Origin: Erysipelothrix aquatica
GTDB lineage: Bacteria; Bacillota_I; Bacilli_A; Erysipelotrichales; Erysipelotrichaceae
Length of the DNA stretch: 64,000 nt
NCBI RefSeq assembly: GCF_009828775.2
Contig: NZ_WTSY02000004.1
Coordinates: 1-64,000, forward strand
Direction: 5' to 3'
Made by a program: the position numbers and the translations under genes. The number at the start of each line of letters is the position of its first letter. The stretch's first letter is position 1. Below are positions 45,059 to 53,869 of the stretch, piece after piece. The notes under the pieces are model-generated. The model was given only the letters and a program-made list of their open reading frames with translations, was not told where the DNA came from and did not search any database.

Positions 45059-45655
45059 TTAGCTTTTTTTAATAGACCTCTGGTGATTTTTAAATATGTA
45101 GATACAAGCCGTGAGTGATCCTGCCATATTTACAACGATGTCTTTCATCGTATCCCAAAGGACTTCATGACCACTCCGATCCATATAGCGTTGTAGATTC
45201 AAATCCATCAAGCCATCAGCCGTATACTCATAAAGCTCCCAGAAGATTCCCAAAGTCATTGCAAAGCAAAAAACAAAAATCATGATAACTATGATTGGAG
45301 CAGGTTTCTCTTGCATAAAATGACACCACACCTCATAACCAATCAACGTCAGTAACGCGCCACTTGAAAAATGAAGGACTGAATCATAATGTTCAAACGT
45401 GGAATAAAACCCGAATCGTTCCCCTGCATAAAGTGTTGCAAGTATGAAGAGATAATAGAGAATATAGATACTGTCATCGAGCTGTTTAAACCATGATTTT
45501 TTTAGATGCCATGGTACTGAAATTGCCACAAGTCCGATTGCAAATTTCGAAAGTGGCAAAAGATTGGCCATAAAATTCGTACTGTATGTCACGATATTGT
45601 AGGAAAAGAGTCCAATCCCCACAATCATTAATAACTTCGCTATTTTTTGTTTCAT
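45059..45655 (-). CDS. DUF2238 (YjdF-like) membrane protein
   Basis: 198 residues, about six hydrophobic segments. Family pattern: ERFGFYSTFEHYDSVLHFSS, GIFWELYEYTADG and a DTMKDIVVNMAGS end, with several charged residues in the membrane. Function unknown. Starts 1 bp after the chromate-transporter gene on the same strand and ends 32 bp before the LacI-SBP gene. Confidence 0.75.
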   Translation of the reverse strand: MKQKIAKLLMIVGIGLFSYNIVTYSTNFMANLLPLSKFAIGLVAISVPWHLKKSWFKQLDDSIYILYYLFILATLYAGERFGFYSTFEHYDSVLHFSSGALLTLIGYEVWCHFMQEKPAPIIVIMIFVFCFAMTLGIFWELYEYTADGLMDLNLQRYMDRSGHEVLWDTMKDIVVNMAGSLTACIYIFKNHQRSIKKS

Positions 45656-45656
45656 T

Positions 45657-46220
45657 TTAAACTCCTATCAAGACCAAAAAGATTCCAACGCCACCGGTTA
45701 AAAGCATCACGACTGTGGGATCCCACTTTAGTTTTCGAATAATAATAAATGCACCTATGAAAATAAATGCGTTGGTAACATCAAGCGTATCAATGGCTAC
45801 AGCGTTTCCATTCCACATCGCATTCATAAAAATAGAAACACCCGCAACAGCGATTAAGGCCACGACCGTAGGACGAACTGCATCTAATGTTGCTTGAATT
45901 GCACGGACTTTCGAGTAATTAAAGTATATATAAGCCAACACAGATACAATCACGATGGATGGGAACACATTTCCCAACGTCGCAACAATTGCACCGGGAA
46001 TACCGGCGACTTGAAGCCCCACAAATGTTGCGGAATTTAATGCAATTGGACCGGGTGTCATTTGAGATATGGTAATAAGATCTGTAAATTGTGCAAGCGT
46101 CAACCAACCATGTTTATCTACCACTTGAGCTTGAATCGGCGCCATTGCAGCATAACCACCTCCAAAGCTCACCAAACCAATCTGCAAAAAACTGATAAAC
46201 AATTCCCAATAGATCATCAT
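45657..46220 (-). CDS. Chromate transporter, second half-size subunit
   Basis: 187 residues, single CHR domain (short-chain family), N-terminal GLVSFGGGYAAMAPIQAQVV and MTPGPIALNSATFVG. Short CHR proteins come as pairs and are linked to chromate efflux, though the natural substrate may be another oxyanion. Overlaps its partner by 4 bp. Confidence 0.88.
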   Translation of the reverse strand: MMIYWELFISFLQIGLVSFGGGYAAMAPIQAQVVDKHGWLTLAQFTDLITISQMTPGPIALNSATFVGLQVAGIPGAIVATLGNVFPSIVIVSVLAYIYFNYSKVRAIQATLDAVRPTVVALIAVAGVSIFMNAMWNGNAVAIDTLDVTNAFIFIGAFIIIRKLKWDPTVVMLLTGGVGIFLVLIGV

Positions 46221-46771
46221 TTCTGTGACCTCACGGTCATTTCAAAAACACCCATCAAGCCCGCAACAACAATCAGTATTAATGCGTTGATTTGAAACAG
46301 TAGCGATAAGGTAAACGTTGCAACCATAATCATGAGATACATCATATTTTTTGATTGGATGATTTGATGCCCGAGCGTCATGACGACATCGAGGATTACC
46401 GCAGCCACACCTGCTTGCATCGTGTGTAAAGCAGCTGCAATATAACGATTTGCTTTAAAAGCATCATAGTAGCGCGAAATCACGGAGAGCAAAATTAGAG
46501 GTGGTAAAACCGTTCCTAAAGTACAGACTAATGCACCCGAAATACCCGCAATTTTATATCCAATCAAAATGGATGCATTCACTGCGAGCGAACCTGGTGC
46601 AGATTGTGCGATGGCAGTCATATCCATCATTTCATCATTACTAATCCAGCCCAAGTTATCCACAAATTTCTTTTGAAGTAAGGGGATAATGACATACCCT
46701 CCTCCAAACGTAAATGCACTTAAGTAAAATGAGGAGGAGAATAGTTGCCAGTATTTTTCAGTTCGTTTCAT
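46217..46771 (-). CDS. Chromate transporter, first half-size subunit
   Basis: 184 residues, single CHR domain with AFTFGGGYVIIPLLQKKFVD and AQSAPGSLAVNASILIG. Homologous to the following gene; the two probably form an antiparallel heterodimer. GAGGCGAT ribosome binding site, first gene of the operon. Confidence 0.88.
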   Translation of the reverse strand: MKRTEKYWQLFSSSFYLSAFTFGGGYVIIPLLQKKFVDNLGWISNDEMMDMTAIAQSAPGSLAVNASILIGYKIAGISGALVCTLGTVLPPLILLSVISRYYDAFKANRYIAAALHTMQAGVAAVILDVVMTLGHQIIQSKNMMYLMIMVATFTLSLLFQINALILIVVAGLMGVFEMTVRSQK

Positions 46772-46835
46772 GATATCGCCTCGATTTCTTCATTAATCAT
46801 ATACTTTTTGCGCGTTGCCTTCAAATTAGGTACAT

Positions 46836-46863
46836 AAAAAAGAGAGCATTTGGCTCTCTTTTT
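46836..46863 (-). terminator. Terminator of MATE gene
   Basis: Stem AAGAGAGC / GCTCTCTT with a 5-nt loop and T residues on the - strand, overlapping the stop codon. Confidence 0.8.
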
Positions 46864-48208
46864 ATATGAGTTGTGAATGCGTATCTTTTGGAGCGTCAAG
46901 ATGGGCACTGATGCTATGCCAAATCCATCCTGAAGCAACCATTGTCAGTACTTCCGCACCAATGACTGCGAACCAAATACTCGTCGGTCCAAAGAACAAT
47001 GGTAAAACAACCAATAAAACCATGAGAGGAACCGTTGAGCGCATCAGTGATAAATTCGTTGATGCTTTCTGATAATCCAATGCTTGAAGAACTGTTGCAA
47101 GCACGATATTAACAGCTGCAAAGACAAGATTCAAGAAATAGATATTGGCAATTGCACTTGCGTTGGTGATTAAAAGTGCATCGTTTGTAAAGAGACTGAT
47201 AACAATAGGCCCAGCCAACCACATAAGAGCTGTAAAGGCGAACGCCAAACCAGCATTAAACCAAAGCGTTGATCGTGTTAAAGACACAATCCGGTCATTA
47301 TCACCACTTCCGGCAAAGAAACTAATCGCAGGTTGAATCCCTTGAGATGACCCCAGGAACGCCGTCAATGCAATCAAGGCAAGATAACCAATGATTACAT
47401 AAGCCGATAATGTCGCCTCACCCATACCTTGATGTGTGATTGAAAGGTTATAGAAGAGGGTTACTAAGCCGATAGAAAAGTTGGTAATAAAAGCTGCCAT
47501 CCCCTTTACGGTAATGTCCCATACATCTTTAAGCGAGAAGGTCATGAATTTGAATGACAAGACACCTTTTTTTCGTAAAAAGTGTGGCAATAAAATCATG
47601 ACACTAAACACCGGACCCAGGGCTGTCGCAAGAGCAGCTCCTGCCATTCCCATATTCAAGGGATACATAAAGACCCAATCGAGCAAGATATTGGATAATG
47701 ACCCCACAATAAGTGCCCACATTGCAAGTCGTGGTGCATTGTCATTTCGCGCAAAGGTACTCAACGTAAAACTAAAAATTAAAAACGGTGATGCAGTTAT
47801 AAAGTAGCGCAAGTAAACCATCGTATCGTTTAAAATCAGATCGGTCGCACCCATAAAACGGGCCAACGGTTCTAAGAATAGGTTTCCTAGAAGAACGACA
47901 CTCGCTGCGAGAATCAACGTAATCATATTTGCTTTATTAAAAATTTGGTTTGCAGAATTGGTATCATTTTTACCTAAAGATGATGAAATAACAACCCCCG
48001 CCCCTACTGAAATTAGCATGGATATCGCTATCATAATTTCCACAACCGGAATCGCTACTCCTGCCGCTGCAAGCGCGTCAGGCCCCAAGCGTCTCCCAAT
48101 GAAAATGCCGTCAATAATAAAATAGATAGAATTGAAAATGAGTCCAATCATTTGTGGAATCGCAAACTTCCAAATAATATGCCGATTGCTTATTTTCGAA
48201 TAATTCAT
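46862..48208 (-). CDS. MATE-family multidrug efflux pump (MepA-like)
   Basis: 448 residues, twelve transmembrane helices. N-terminal IPQMIGLIFNSIYFIIDGIF and IGRRLGPDALAAAGVAIP are typical of MepA-type MATE pumps, which use Na+ or H+ to expel cations. Strong GAGGAGG. The leader carries a candidate riboswitch and a terminator right before the ribosome binding site, suggesting ligand-controlled expression. Confidence 0.92.
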   Translation of the reverse strand: MNYSKISNRHIIWKFAIPQMIGLIFNSIYFIIDGIFIGRRLGPDALAAAGVAIPVVEIMIAISMLISVGAGVVISSSLGKNDTNSANQIFNKANMITLILAASVVLLGNLFLEPLARFMGATDLILNDTMVYLRYFITASPFLIFSFTLSTFARNDNAPRLAMWALIVGSLSNILLDWVFMYPLNMGMAGAALATALGPVFSVMILLPHFLRKKGVLSFKFMTFSLKDVWDITVKGMAAFITNFSIGLVTLFYNLSITHQGMGEATLSAYVIIGYLALIALTAFLGSSQGIQPAISFFAGSGDNDRIVSLTRSTLWFNAGLAFAFTALMWLAGPIVISLFTNDALLITNASAIANIYFLNLVFAAVNIVLATVLQALDYQKASTNLSLMRSTVPLMVLLVVLPLFFGPTSIWFAVIGAEVLTMVASGWIWHSISAHLDAPKDTHSQLI

Positions 48209-48225
48209 AGTTCCTCCTCAAGCAT

Positions 48226-48324
48226 ATAAAAAGGCCAAAGTAGCATTTACTTTGGCCTTGCATGCGTTTCTTTATGACACCGTACGACTCGGCAGTCTTC
48301 CGGATGTGTTCTTCCCGTATTTTA
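48226..48324 (-). ncRNA. Candidate riboswitch/attenuator leader of MATE gene (guanidine-IV-like)
   Basis: A strong promoter (TTGACA 48346-48341, 16 bp, TAAAAT 48324-48319) starts a leader of about 100 nt. Its 5' half has short hairpins including GACT-GCCG-AGTC (around 48295) and distal ACAC/GTGT pairing; its 3' half is a 12-bp terminator stem AAGGCCAAAGTA / TACTTTGGCCTT (48231-48259) with a T run, just before the Shine-Dalgarno. MATE genes of this type are known targets of the guanidine-IV (mepA) riboswitch, and the layout fits. The class assignment is from memory and context, not a covariance search. Confidence 0.5.
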
Positions 48325-48377
48325 GCACACTGACATCATATGTCAATAATGGCGTGCGGATGCATCCTCGATAAACA

Positions 48378-48408
48378 AAAGCACTTACTTCGGGGAAAGT
48401 AAGTGCCT
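48378..48408 (-). terminator. Terminator of ABC-2 exporter operon
   Basis: Stem GCACTTACTT / AAGTAAGTGC with a short loop and TTTT on the - strand, 50 bp beyond the permease stop. Confidence 0.75.
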
Positions 48409-48459
48409 TCATGTTTGATTTAGACTGATAAATCGAGAATTAAGAGAGATAAAGTAATG

Positions 48460-49251
48460 TTAGTTTTGTGCTAAACGCATGAAACGTTTAAAGCCAACAT
48501 AACCCATTATTATTGTGAATACAACCATACCCAACACACTGAACATAAGTGGCATAGACGCTACATCCACATACATCAATGCTCGAAGTGCTTCGTTAAT
48601 ATACACAAGCGGGTTTACAAGGACAAGCATCTGGAATACTGGTAATGCGGACAATGCATCCCATGTAAAGAAGATTGCTCCTGTAAATACCATAGGCATT
48701 AAGAATCCTGGGAACATTGCAGCAATTTGCATTGGCTTCACGATTGTTCCTACTAACAATCCTAGTGTTGCGGATGCAAATGATGCAAGAATCAAGACAC
48801 CGATAAGTCCAATGATTTGTCCGAATGTGAAGGAGAAGACAAGGTATTCGTTCATGAATATGAGTGAAATTGGTAGTACGATTAACGCACCAATCCATGA
48901 TTCGATGATACCAACAATCATTTTCGCTATCGCAATGTATCGTGTATCAATTGGTGCTTGAAGACGGTCTTCAATTTCTCGGGAATTATTGAAGTCCATT
49001 GTTAAGGGAACTGCAGTACCATGGATACCTGTAAGGAGTAAACTCATTCCAACCATACCAGGGAACATATACTGTGGAAAGTCTGCGGATACGACACCAA
49101 TTTTAGGAAGCACATATCCATAAATTAAGATAAGAATAAATGGTAACATCCCAACTCTAAATATAAATTCATATTTGTCGCGGGCCTGAATCACTAAGTC
49201 ACGTTTGACCATTGTTGTGATAATTTGACGTTTGCTAATATTTGTTTCCAT
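48460..49251 (-). CDS. ABC-2 type permease (DrrB-like)
   Basis: 263 residues, six hydrophobic segments, ABC-2 signature region GFLMPMVFTGAIFFTWDAL and NPLVYINEALRALMY. Pairs with the upstream DrrA-like ATPase to export drugs, lipids or polysaccharide. Its ATG overlaps the ATPase stop (TAATG). Confidence 0.9.
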   Translation of the reverse strand: METNISKRQIITTMVKRDLVIQARDKYEFIFRVGMLPFILILIYGYVLPKIGVVSADFPQYMFPGMVGMSLLLTGIHGTAVPLTMDFNNSREIEDRLQAPIDTRYIAIAKMIVGIIESWIGALIVLPISLIFMNEYLVFSFTFGQIIGLIGVLILASFASATLGLLVGTIVKPMQIAAMFPGFLMPMVFTGAIFFTWDALSALPVFQMLVLVNPLVYINEALRALMYVDVASMPLMFSVLGMVVFTIIMGYVGFKRFMRLAQN

Positions 49252-50204
49252 TATTTTGCTCCTTTTGTTGTTAAGTGTACGAAGACATCATCCAAAGTAA
49301 TGTTGCTGAGGTTGAAGGATCGCATTTTTAAGTGGTTCTTGTTAATCCACTCAAGGACTGCTTCTGATGCTGCAGGTTTGTCTTCAAGATAGAGTGTTAA
49401 GCTCGTTGGCGATGTTTCGGATGCTGAACTGACTTCGGGTAGGTCAGCTAACGCATCTTTGAGTGTTTGCTCAATCGCTTCAAACTCAACGTTGATAATT
49501 TGGTTACCAGGTGTTAATTGCTTCAATTCTGCCGAGGTACCAATCGCTTGGATGACGCCATTACTGAATATCGCAATACGATCTGAGAATCGTTCGGGTT
49601 CTTCCATATAGTGTGTTGTCAAGAACACTGTTGTTCCCTCACGATTTAGCTCCAACATTTCTTCCCATAAAACTTCACGATATGCTGGATCAAGACCTGT
49701 AGTTGGTTCATCTAAGAATAATATTTCTGGCTTGTGAACCATAGCTCTTGAAATCTTCAAGCGTTGTGCCATCCCACCTGAGAAACTCTTCACGTATTCG
49801 TGTTGCCAATCTTTAAGTCCGAATTTTTCCAATAAGAAATCCGCACGAGATTCAGCCTCTTTGCGACTCATTCCGAAGTACAACGCATGGTAGATGAGAT
49901 TTTCACGTGCAGTGAGACCTCGATCTAAATTGTTGTGTTGTGCCACGATACCAATTTTGCTTCGTGCTTCGATTGCGTTAAGACGCAATGGCTTACCGTC
50001 AATGAACACGTGTCCATCGGTAATTTCTTTTTGTGTCGTCAGCATTCCAATTGTTGTCGATTTTCCTGCTCCGTTTGGTCCTAAGAAACTAAAGATTTCT
50101 CCACGTTTTACTTCAAAGCTAATCCCTTTCACGGCTTCGAAGATTTCGCCATTCTTTTTGCGGTAGTGCTTCACGAGATCGCGTACTTCAATAATGTTGT
50201 CCAT
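49251..50204 (-). CDS. ABC transporter ATP-binding protein (DrrA-like)
   Basis: 317 residues. Walker A GPNGAGKSTT, signature FSGGMAQRLKISRAM, Walker B ILFLDEPTTGLD, switch LTTHYMEE; a C-terminal domain (235-317) like DrrA exporters. Promoter has TTGACA and TAATCT 17 bp apart, with two operator-like sites, so expression is probably repressed until a drug-type ligand appears. Confidence 0.9.
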   Translation of the reverse strand: MDNIIEVRDLVKHYRKKNGEIFEAVKGISFEVKRGEIFSFLGPNGAGKSTTIGMLTTQKEITDGHVFIDGKPLRLNAIEARSKIGIVAQHNNLDRGLTARENLIYHALYFGMSRKEAESRADFLLEKFGLKDWQHEYVKSFSGGMAQRLKISRAMVHKPEILFLDEPTTGLDPAYREVLWEEMLELNREGTTVFLTTHYMEEPERFSDRIAIFSNGVIQAIGTSAELKQLTPGNQIINVEFEAIEQTLKDALADLPEVSSASETSPTSLTLYLEDKPAASEAVLEWINKNHLKMRSFNLSNITLDDVFVHLTTKGAK

Positions 50205-50218
50205 AACTTCCTCCTGTC

Positions 50219-50259
50219 GTTTACGTTTGTAAACACATCTATAGATTACAAGTGTAAAC
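50219..50259. promoter_or_regulatory. Twin operator sites in the DrrAB-like promoter
   Basis: GTTTACGTTTGTAAAC (50219-50234) and GATTACAAGTGTAAAC (50244-50259) share 12 of 16 bases, centres 25 bp apart. The second lies between the -35 TTGACA and -10 TAATCT on the - strand; the first lies downstream of the start point. TetR-like in shape. Confidence 0.6.
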
Positions 50260-50309
50260 GATATTTGTCAAGCCTTTTGGCAAATATTTCTAAAATTATT
50301 TTTCGCATG

Positions 50310-50338
50310 AAAAAACACGAACTGAAGCGTCCGTGTGT
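50310..50338 (-). terminator. Terminator of MBL-hydrolase transcript
   Basis: On the - strand, stem ACACGGAC / GTTCGTGT followed by six T residues, shortly after the stop. Confidence 0.7.
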
Positions 50339-50349
50339 TTCGTAAGAAT

Positions 50350-51009
50350 TTAACCATTGGATGTGCTCGCAATCTTTTCTTTAATTGCTTCAATAATGGT
50401 AGGCTGTGCTAAACCCATGTGCCCTGAAACCATTGTGGCAGTCTCAAAAGATGCATACTGGTCTAACGTTGCGATATATGTTGAAACATCCAAGTCTAAG
50501 TCGGGAACGATGTGTTCCAGGTCATCACCCAGATTATCTCCGACGTTTAGAACTTTCTCAATACGGTCATAGACACTAATTCCATCAGCGGTATGACCTG
50601 GTGTATGAAATAGATAGATACCATCATCTTCGAACTCGTAATCTTGGGTAAATGTATCCGTTGGTAAACACTTTGGCGGCAGCGCACTTAAATAATTTGA
50701 AGCCTCTTTGACACGTGTATCCCACGAGTTACTAAGAATTGTGGCCGTTTGCTGGTGCGCCATAATGCGATCTGCAGGAATGGCATAATTCCCCAAGACA
50801 TGATCCCAATGATAATGTGTATTAATGAGAACGAGTGGTTTTGAAAGTGTTGCTAAGATGGGCAACAAGGGCTCTAGTGAAATATGGTCAATGCCGCTAT
50901 CAATTAAATAGTTTCGATGTTCTCCTCGAATGAGATGAAGATATAAAGCCCATTCCGGGTACTGCCACTTGAATAATTGATGACGTTCACTAATGACAAT
51001 CTGTTCCAT
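50350..51009 (-). CDS. Metallo-beta-lactamase-fold hydrolase
   Basis: 219 residues with the zinc motif NTHYHWDHVLG, then HTPGHTADGI, GDNLGDD and SGHMG, so both metal sites look complete. Hydroxyacylglutathione-hydrolase/flavin-free MBL class; substrate unknown. Weak ribosome binding site; starts 6 bp after the preceding gene and is likely cotranslated. Confidence 0.82.
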   Translation of the reverse strand: MEQIVISERHQLFKWQYPEWALYLHLIRGEHRNYLIDSGIDHISLEPLLPILATLSKPLVLINTHYHWDHVLGNYAIPADRIMAHQQTATILSNSWDTRVKEASNYLSALPPKCLPTDTFTQDYEFEDDGIYLFHTPGHTADGISVYDRIEKVLNVGDNLGDDLEHIVPDLDLDVSTYIATLDQYASFETATMVSGHMGLAQPTIIEAIKEKIASTSNG

Positions 51010-51015
51010 TTTTCT

Positions 51016-51414
51016 TTATGCTTCTACTTTGTAGTTAAAGGTATACGTTTTGCAGACATTTCCTTTAGCTGCATAAACTGTTCCCTCGTAACTTCCAACA
51101 TCACCAGTATCGACAAAGCGGAACATCATATCTTGTGGTTCGTTCCCACAGGGTACTTTATTGAAAGATGCTTCATCATAATCAGAGGCTTGTATATCGA
51201 TGATTGACGCAACCGTAATTGTTGGTAATGCAGGATCAGGGGTTTCACCTTCATCTTCAAATGATTTTTGACCAACTTTAAACGTTATATTATCTTTAAA
51301 GACGAGCTTAGGTTCCGGTTTCAGATTTACACGTTGCCATGTGAACCAGAAGCCTATACCGACGAGTGCAACTGCGATAACGATGGCGATGGTCTGTACT
51401 TGTTTCTTTTTCAT
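51016..51414 (-). CDS. Membrane-anchored hypothetical protein
   Basis: 132 residues: KKKQ N-terminus, one transmembrane helix (8-28), then an extracellular domain of about 100 residues with two Cys (PCGNEP and NVCKTY) that could form a disulfide. A beta-rich immunoglobulin-like fold is possible (GSYEGTVYAAKG). No family recognised. CGGAGGA ribosome binding site. Confidence 0.6.
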   Translation of the reverse strand: MKKKQVQTIAIVIAVALVGIGFWFTWQRVNLKPEPKLVFKDNITFKVGQKSFEDEGETPDPALPTITVASIIDIQASDYDEASFNKVPCGNEPQDMMFRFVDTGDVGSYEGTVYAAKGNVCKTYTFNYKVEA

Positions 51415-51510
51415 GGTAATTCCTCCGTTTTTTATAGTCTAACAAAAAATTACATGCTGTGCGAATTGCATTTTGAACCACGAATCGAATGTATGATTTT
51501 ATGTGATATT

Positions 51511-52050
51511 TTACATTTTAGGACCGTGTTTTTGTATGATTGCGTCATATGCTTTGATAATCGCACGTCCTTCGTCGGTGATGACATAATTACGAATTGT
51601 AAAAGACTGCTCTAATATCTCATCACTGACATTGTCACGAACACGATCCAACACATCTTGTTTTTTTCCTTTTTTGTCCAATTGGTTTTCCGTTAAGATT
51701 CGTTTGAGCACTGGAATACTTAATGTGTCCAAAGACTCTCTCGCACTTGCTTTGTATGCATACCCTTTACGAACGAGCAATTCTAAACTTTCATCGCTGT
51801 CGATACCATACTTATATTCGAAATAGTTAGGAATCATGCTTTGTGAGTTGAATGTGCCCAAACCTATACGCCACAACATAATCACGTCACCGGGTAAAAG
51901 CCCTTCTGGAAGACGCTCCATATTTTTCTTTTCGACTTTGGAGTAGGGAAATTCTTCTGGATATTGTTCCCATCGCGCAAGATCTCGTTCAGGTGATATA
52001 TACGGATACTCCGGATAATTATCATAGACTGGATGTTTAATTTTGGTCAT
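51511..52050 (-). CDS. SAP-domain protein of unknown function
   Basis: 179 residues. A SAP-like motif occupies about 105-140 (LSIPVLKRILTENQLDKKG then KKQDVLDRV), suggesting nucleic-acid binding; the N-terminal part is rich in Tyr, Pro and Glu (DNYPEYPYISPERDL). Such proteins accompany phage- and stress-related genes in Firmicutes but the role is unknown. GAGGT ribosome binding site. Confidence 0.6.
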   Translation of the reverse strand: MTKIKHPVYDNYPEYPYISPERDLARWEQYPEEFPYSKVEKKNMERLPEGLLPGDVIMLWRIGLGTFNSQSMIPNYFEYKYGIDSDESLELLVRKGYAYKASARESLDTLSIPVLKRILTENQLDKKGKKQDVLDRVRDNVSDEILEQSFTIRNYVITDEGRAIIKAYDAIIQKHGPKM

Positions 52051-52114
52051 TGTGTTTACCTCGCTTTATCCCTATTTTATCACATTGCTTCACCACGACA
52101 TCTTCTGATGCATG

Positions 52115-52146
52115 AAAAAACACACTAACATTGCTATTAGTGTGTT
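52115..52146 (-). terminator. Terminator of the 52137-53783 pair
   Basis: Stem AACACACTAA / TTAGTGTGTT with an 8-nt loop followed by T residues on the - strand, overlapping the stop codon. Confidence 0.8.
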
Positions 52147-53327
52147 CGAACTGATTTAACTTTTAATGATAGACGCTCCAACATTCCCGACTCACGCATA
52201 TAGGTTATCAAATGAATGCTTACACCAATCAATGCTATTCCCGCAAGAACCATCGTAATAACGCCAAATTGGTAGGCAATTCCAAAGAATAATCCTGCGA
52301 GCAAGACTGTTTCTATCAAGTATAGAGGTGGCGCAAGCATTTGATTCCGTCGTGAGACGAATTCCAATACCGCGACTGAAACAACGATAATTAGTGATAC
52401 GACAGCATTAAACATTGGAACACTTATAAATTGGGCTACGCCTTTATTAATCGTATCATCTGTAAAACCATTGATGATCGCACCGACATCAAGAGACTCG
52501 ACTCCAAATTGTTTTAAGACTGTATTCTCATCAACATATTCTGGAAGTTTCACACCAACATATGTCAACGGATCCTTAATCTTACTTGGAACTTTTAAAA
52601 GAATATGGCCATCTTGATTGGGTGTAAAGTCTAAGACATAGGAAACGTGAAAGTTTTGCTTCATATCATTGACGACAACACGTGTCGTAACCAATCCAAC
52701 ACTCATAACCGCCATAACGGCAAATGTCGCGATAAGACCATTTCGCGTATACTTACGTGCGCGTTCATGCGTCCACAGTTGGCGCAAGTCAAAACGCCCT
52801 TCGCGATGAAGTCCATATAATAATGCAATAAATCCAGCAATCTCCAACGCGATGACCCAACGCATCACTGTATCCTTTTGCATCACTGTAGGACTGGAAA
52901 ACATCCGTGTTAAGAACATGCTGTTTGGTGTTGTCATCCACATCGATATTAAGATAATGAGTGTGGTAACAGCTGCCAGAAGGGCATGATCATGCTTCAC
53001 GATGTATCGTTTCATCATCATTACCACAATTTGAAAGATGACAAATGGAACGATAAAATACAAGGCATCTACCATGATTAACGGATTAAAAATCGATGTC
53101 ACAAACCCTCTTAAATCAATGAGTTGTGTTGCTTTCGCATACGAATAAGCTAAGTTACCGACATAAGGTATACGATCAAAAACGGCTGTAAGTGCACGAT
53201 AGAAGAGTGCTGAACTTGAACCTATTAGTGTTACTGCCAATCCAATTCCCGCCACCATTGCTAATACCCAAAAACTATTAAATAACACATTTATCCGCTT
53301 AAACAGATAATTTTTTGAATCACTCAT
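52137..53327 (-). CDS. Polytopic membrane protein, unrecognised
   Basis: 396 residues. About nine hydrophobic segments interrupted by an extracytoplasmic-looking region (225-300) with VLDFTPNQDGHILLKVPSKI. Not matched to a family. It follows the L7/L12-like gene by 39 bp on the same strand. GGGGGA ribosome binding site. Function unknown. Confidence 0.6.
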   Translation of the reverse strand: MSDSKNYLFKRINVLFNSFWVLAMVAGIGLAVTLIGSSSALFYRALTAVFDRIPYVGNLAYSYAKATQLIDLRGFVTSIFNPLIMVDALYFIVPFVIFQIVVMMMKRYIVKHDHALLAAVTTLIILISMWMTTPNSMFLTRMFSSPTVMQKDTVMRWVIALEIAGFIALLYGLHREGRFDLRQLWTHERARKYTRNGLIATFAVMAVMSVGLVTTRVVVNDMKQNFHVSYVLDFTPNQDGHILLKVPSKIKDPLTYVGVKLPEYVDENTVLKQFGVESLDVGAIINGFTDDTINKGVAQFISVPMFNAVVSLIIVVSVAVLEFVSRRNQMLAPPLYLIETVLLAGLFFGIAYQFGVITMVLAGIALIGVSIHLITYMRESGMLERLSLKVKSVRTH

Positions 53328-53366
53328 AACATCCCCCTGTCATGCACGTTCGTGCAATTTGAATGA

Positions 53367-53783
53367 TTAAAGCACGTTGCGACTCATTGTATCCACTGTT
53401 GCTTTCGCATCGCGTAGACTCACACCATACTTATCAATAATATATTTAATAGCCCGAACTTTTTGCATTTCTTTGATGAGCCCTGCGACATATACTTTAT
53501 CATCAGCATCTAACTCAAATGCACCTGTAAACTGCTGATTCGGACGTTGTTGATTTCGTTTCATCGCATTGAAATGCGATTGATTAAAATCGGACTTCTT
53601 TTCTTCGTGTGAGTGAAGATGACCATCATGAGTCGTTGTAAAACTAGTATGACTTGTGATGCCATCCGGTTTTAGATTTCTTGAACGATCGTATTCTACA
53701 AAATCATCGTGAGATTCTCGTTTACGTGATAGAACCAATAATACAATAATTACCAGTAAAATCGCGATTAGTATCCATTCCAT
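53367..53783 (-). CDS. Membrane-anchored protein with ribosomal L7/L12 C-terminal-like domain
   Basis: 138 residues: N-terminal transmembrane helix (3-20), a His/Asp-rich linker, and a C-terminal domain (100-138) with KEMQKVRAIKYIIDKYGVSL and RDAKATVD, the L7/L12 C-terminal pattern. Such domains recruit partner proteins; here it is tethered to the membrane. Function unknown; probably cotranscribed with the membrane protein that follows. Confidence 0.6.
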   Translation of the reverse strand: MEWILIAILLVIIVLLVLSRKRESHDDFVEYDRSRNLKPDGITSHTSFTTTHDGHLHSHEEKKSDFNQSHFNAMKRNQQRPNQQFTGAFELDADDKVYVAGLIKEMQKVRAIKYIIDKYGVSLRDAKATVDTMSRNVL

Positions 53784-53869
53784 ATCTAATCCCCCTTATA
53801 ACTATAGTTTACATGATTCCTCGACGTAACGCACCTGCTACCTTTTATATTTCTTGAAAAATAGGGCAG

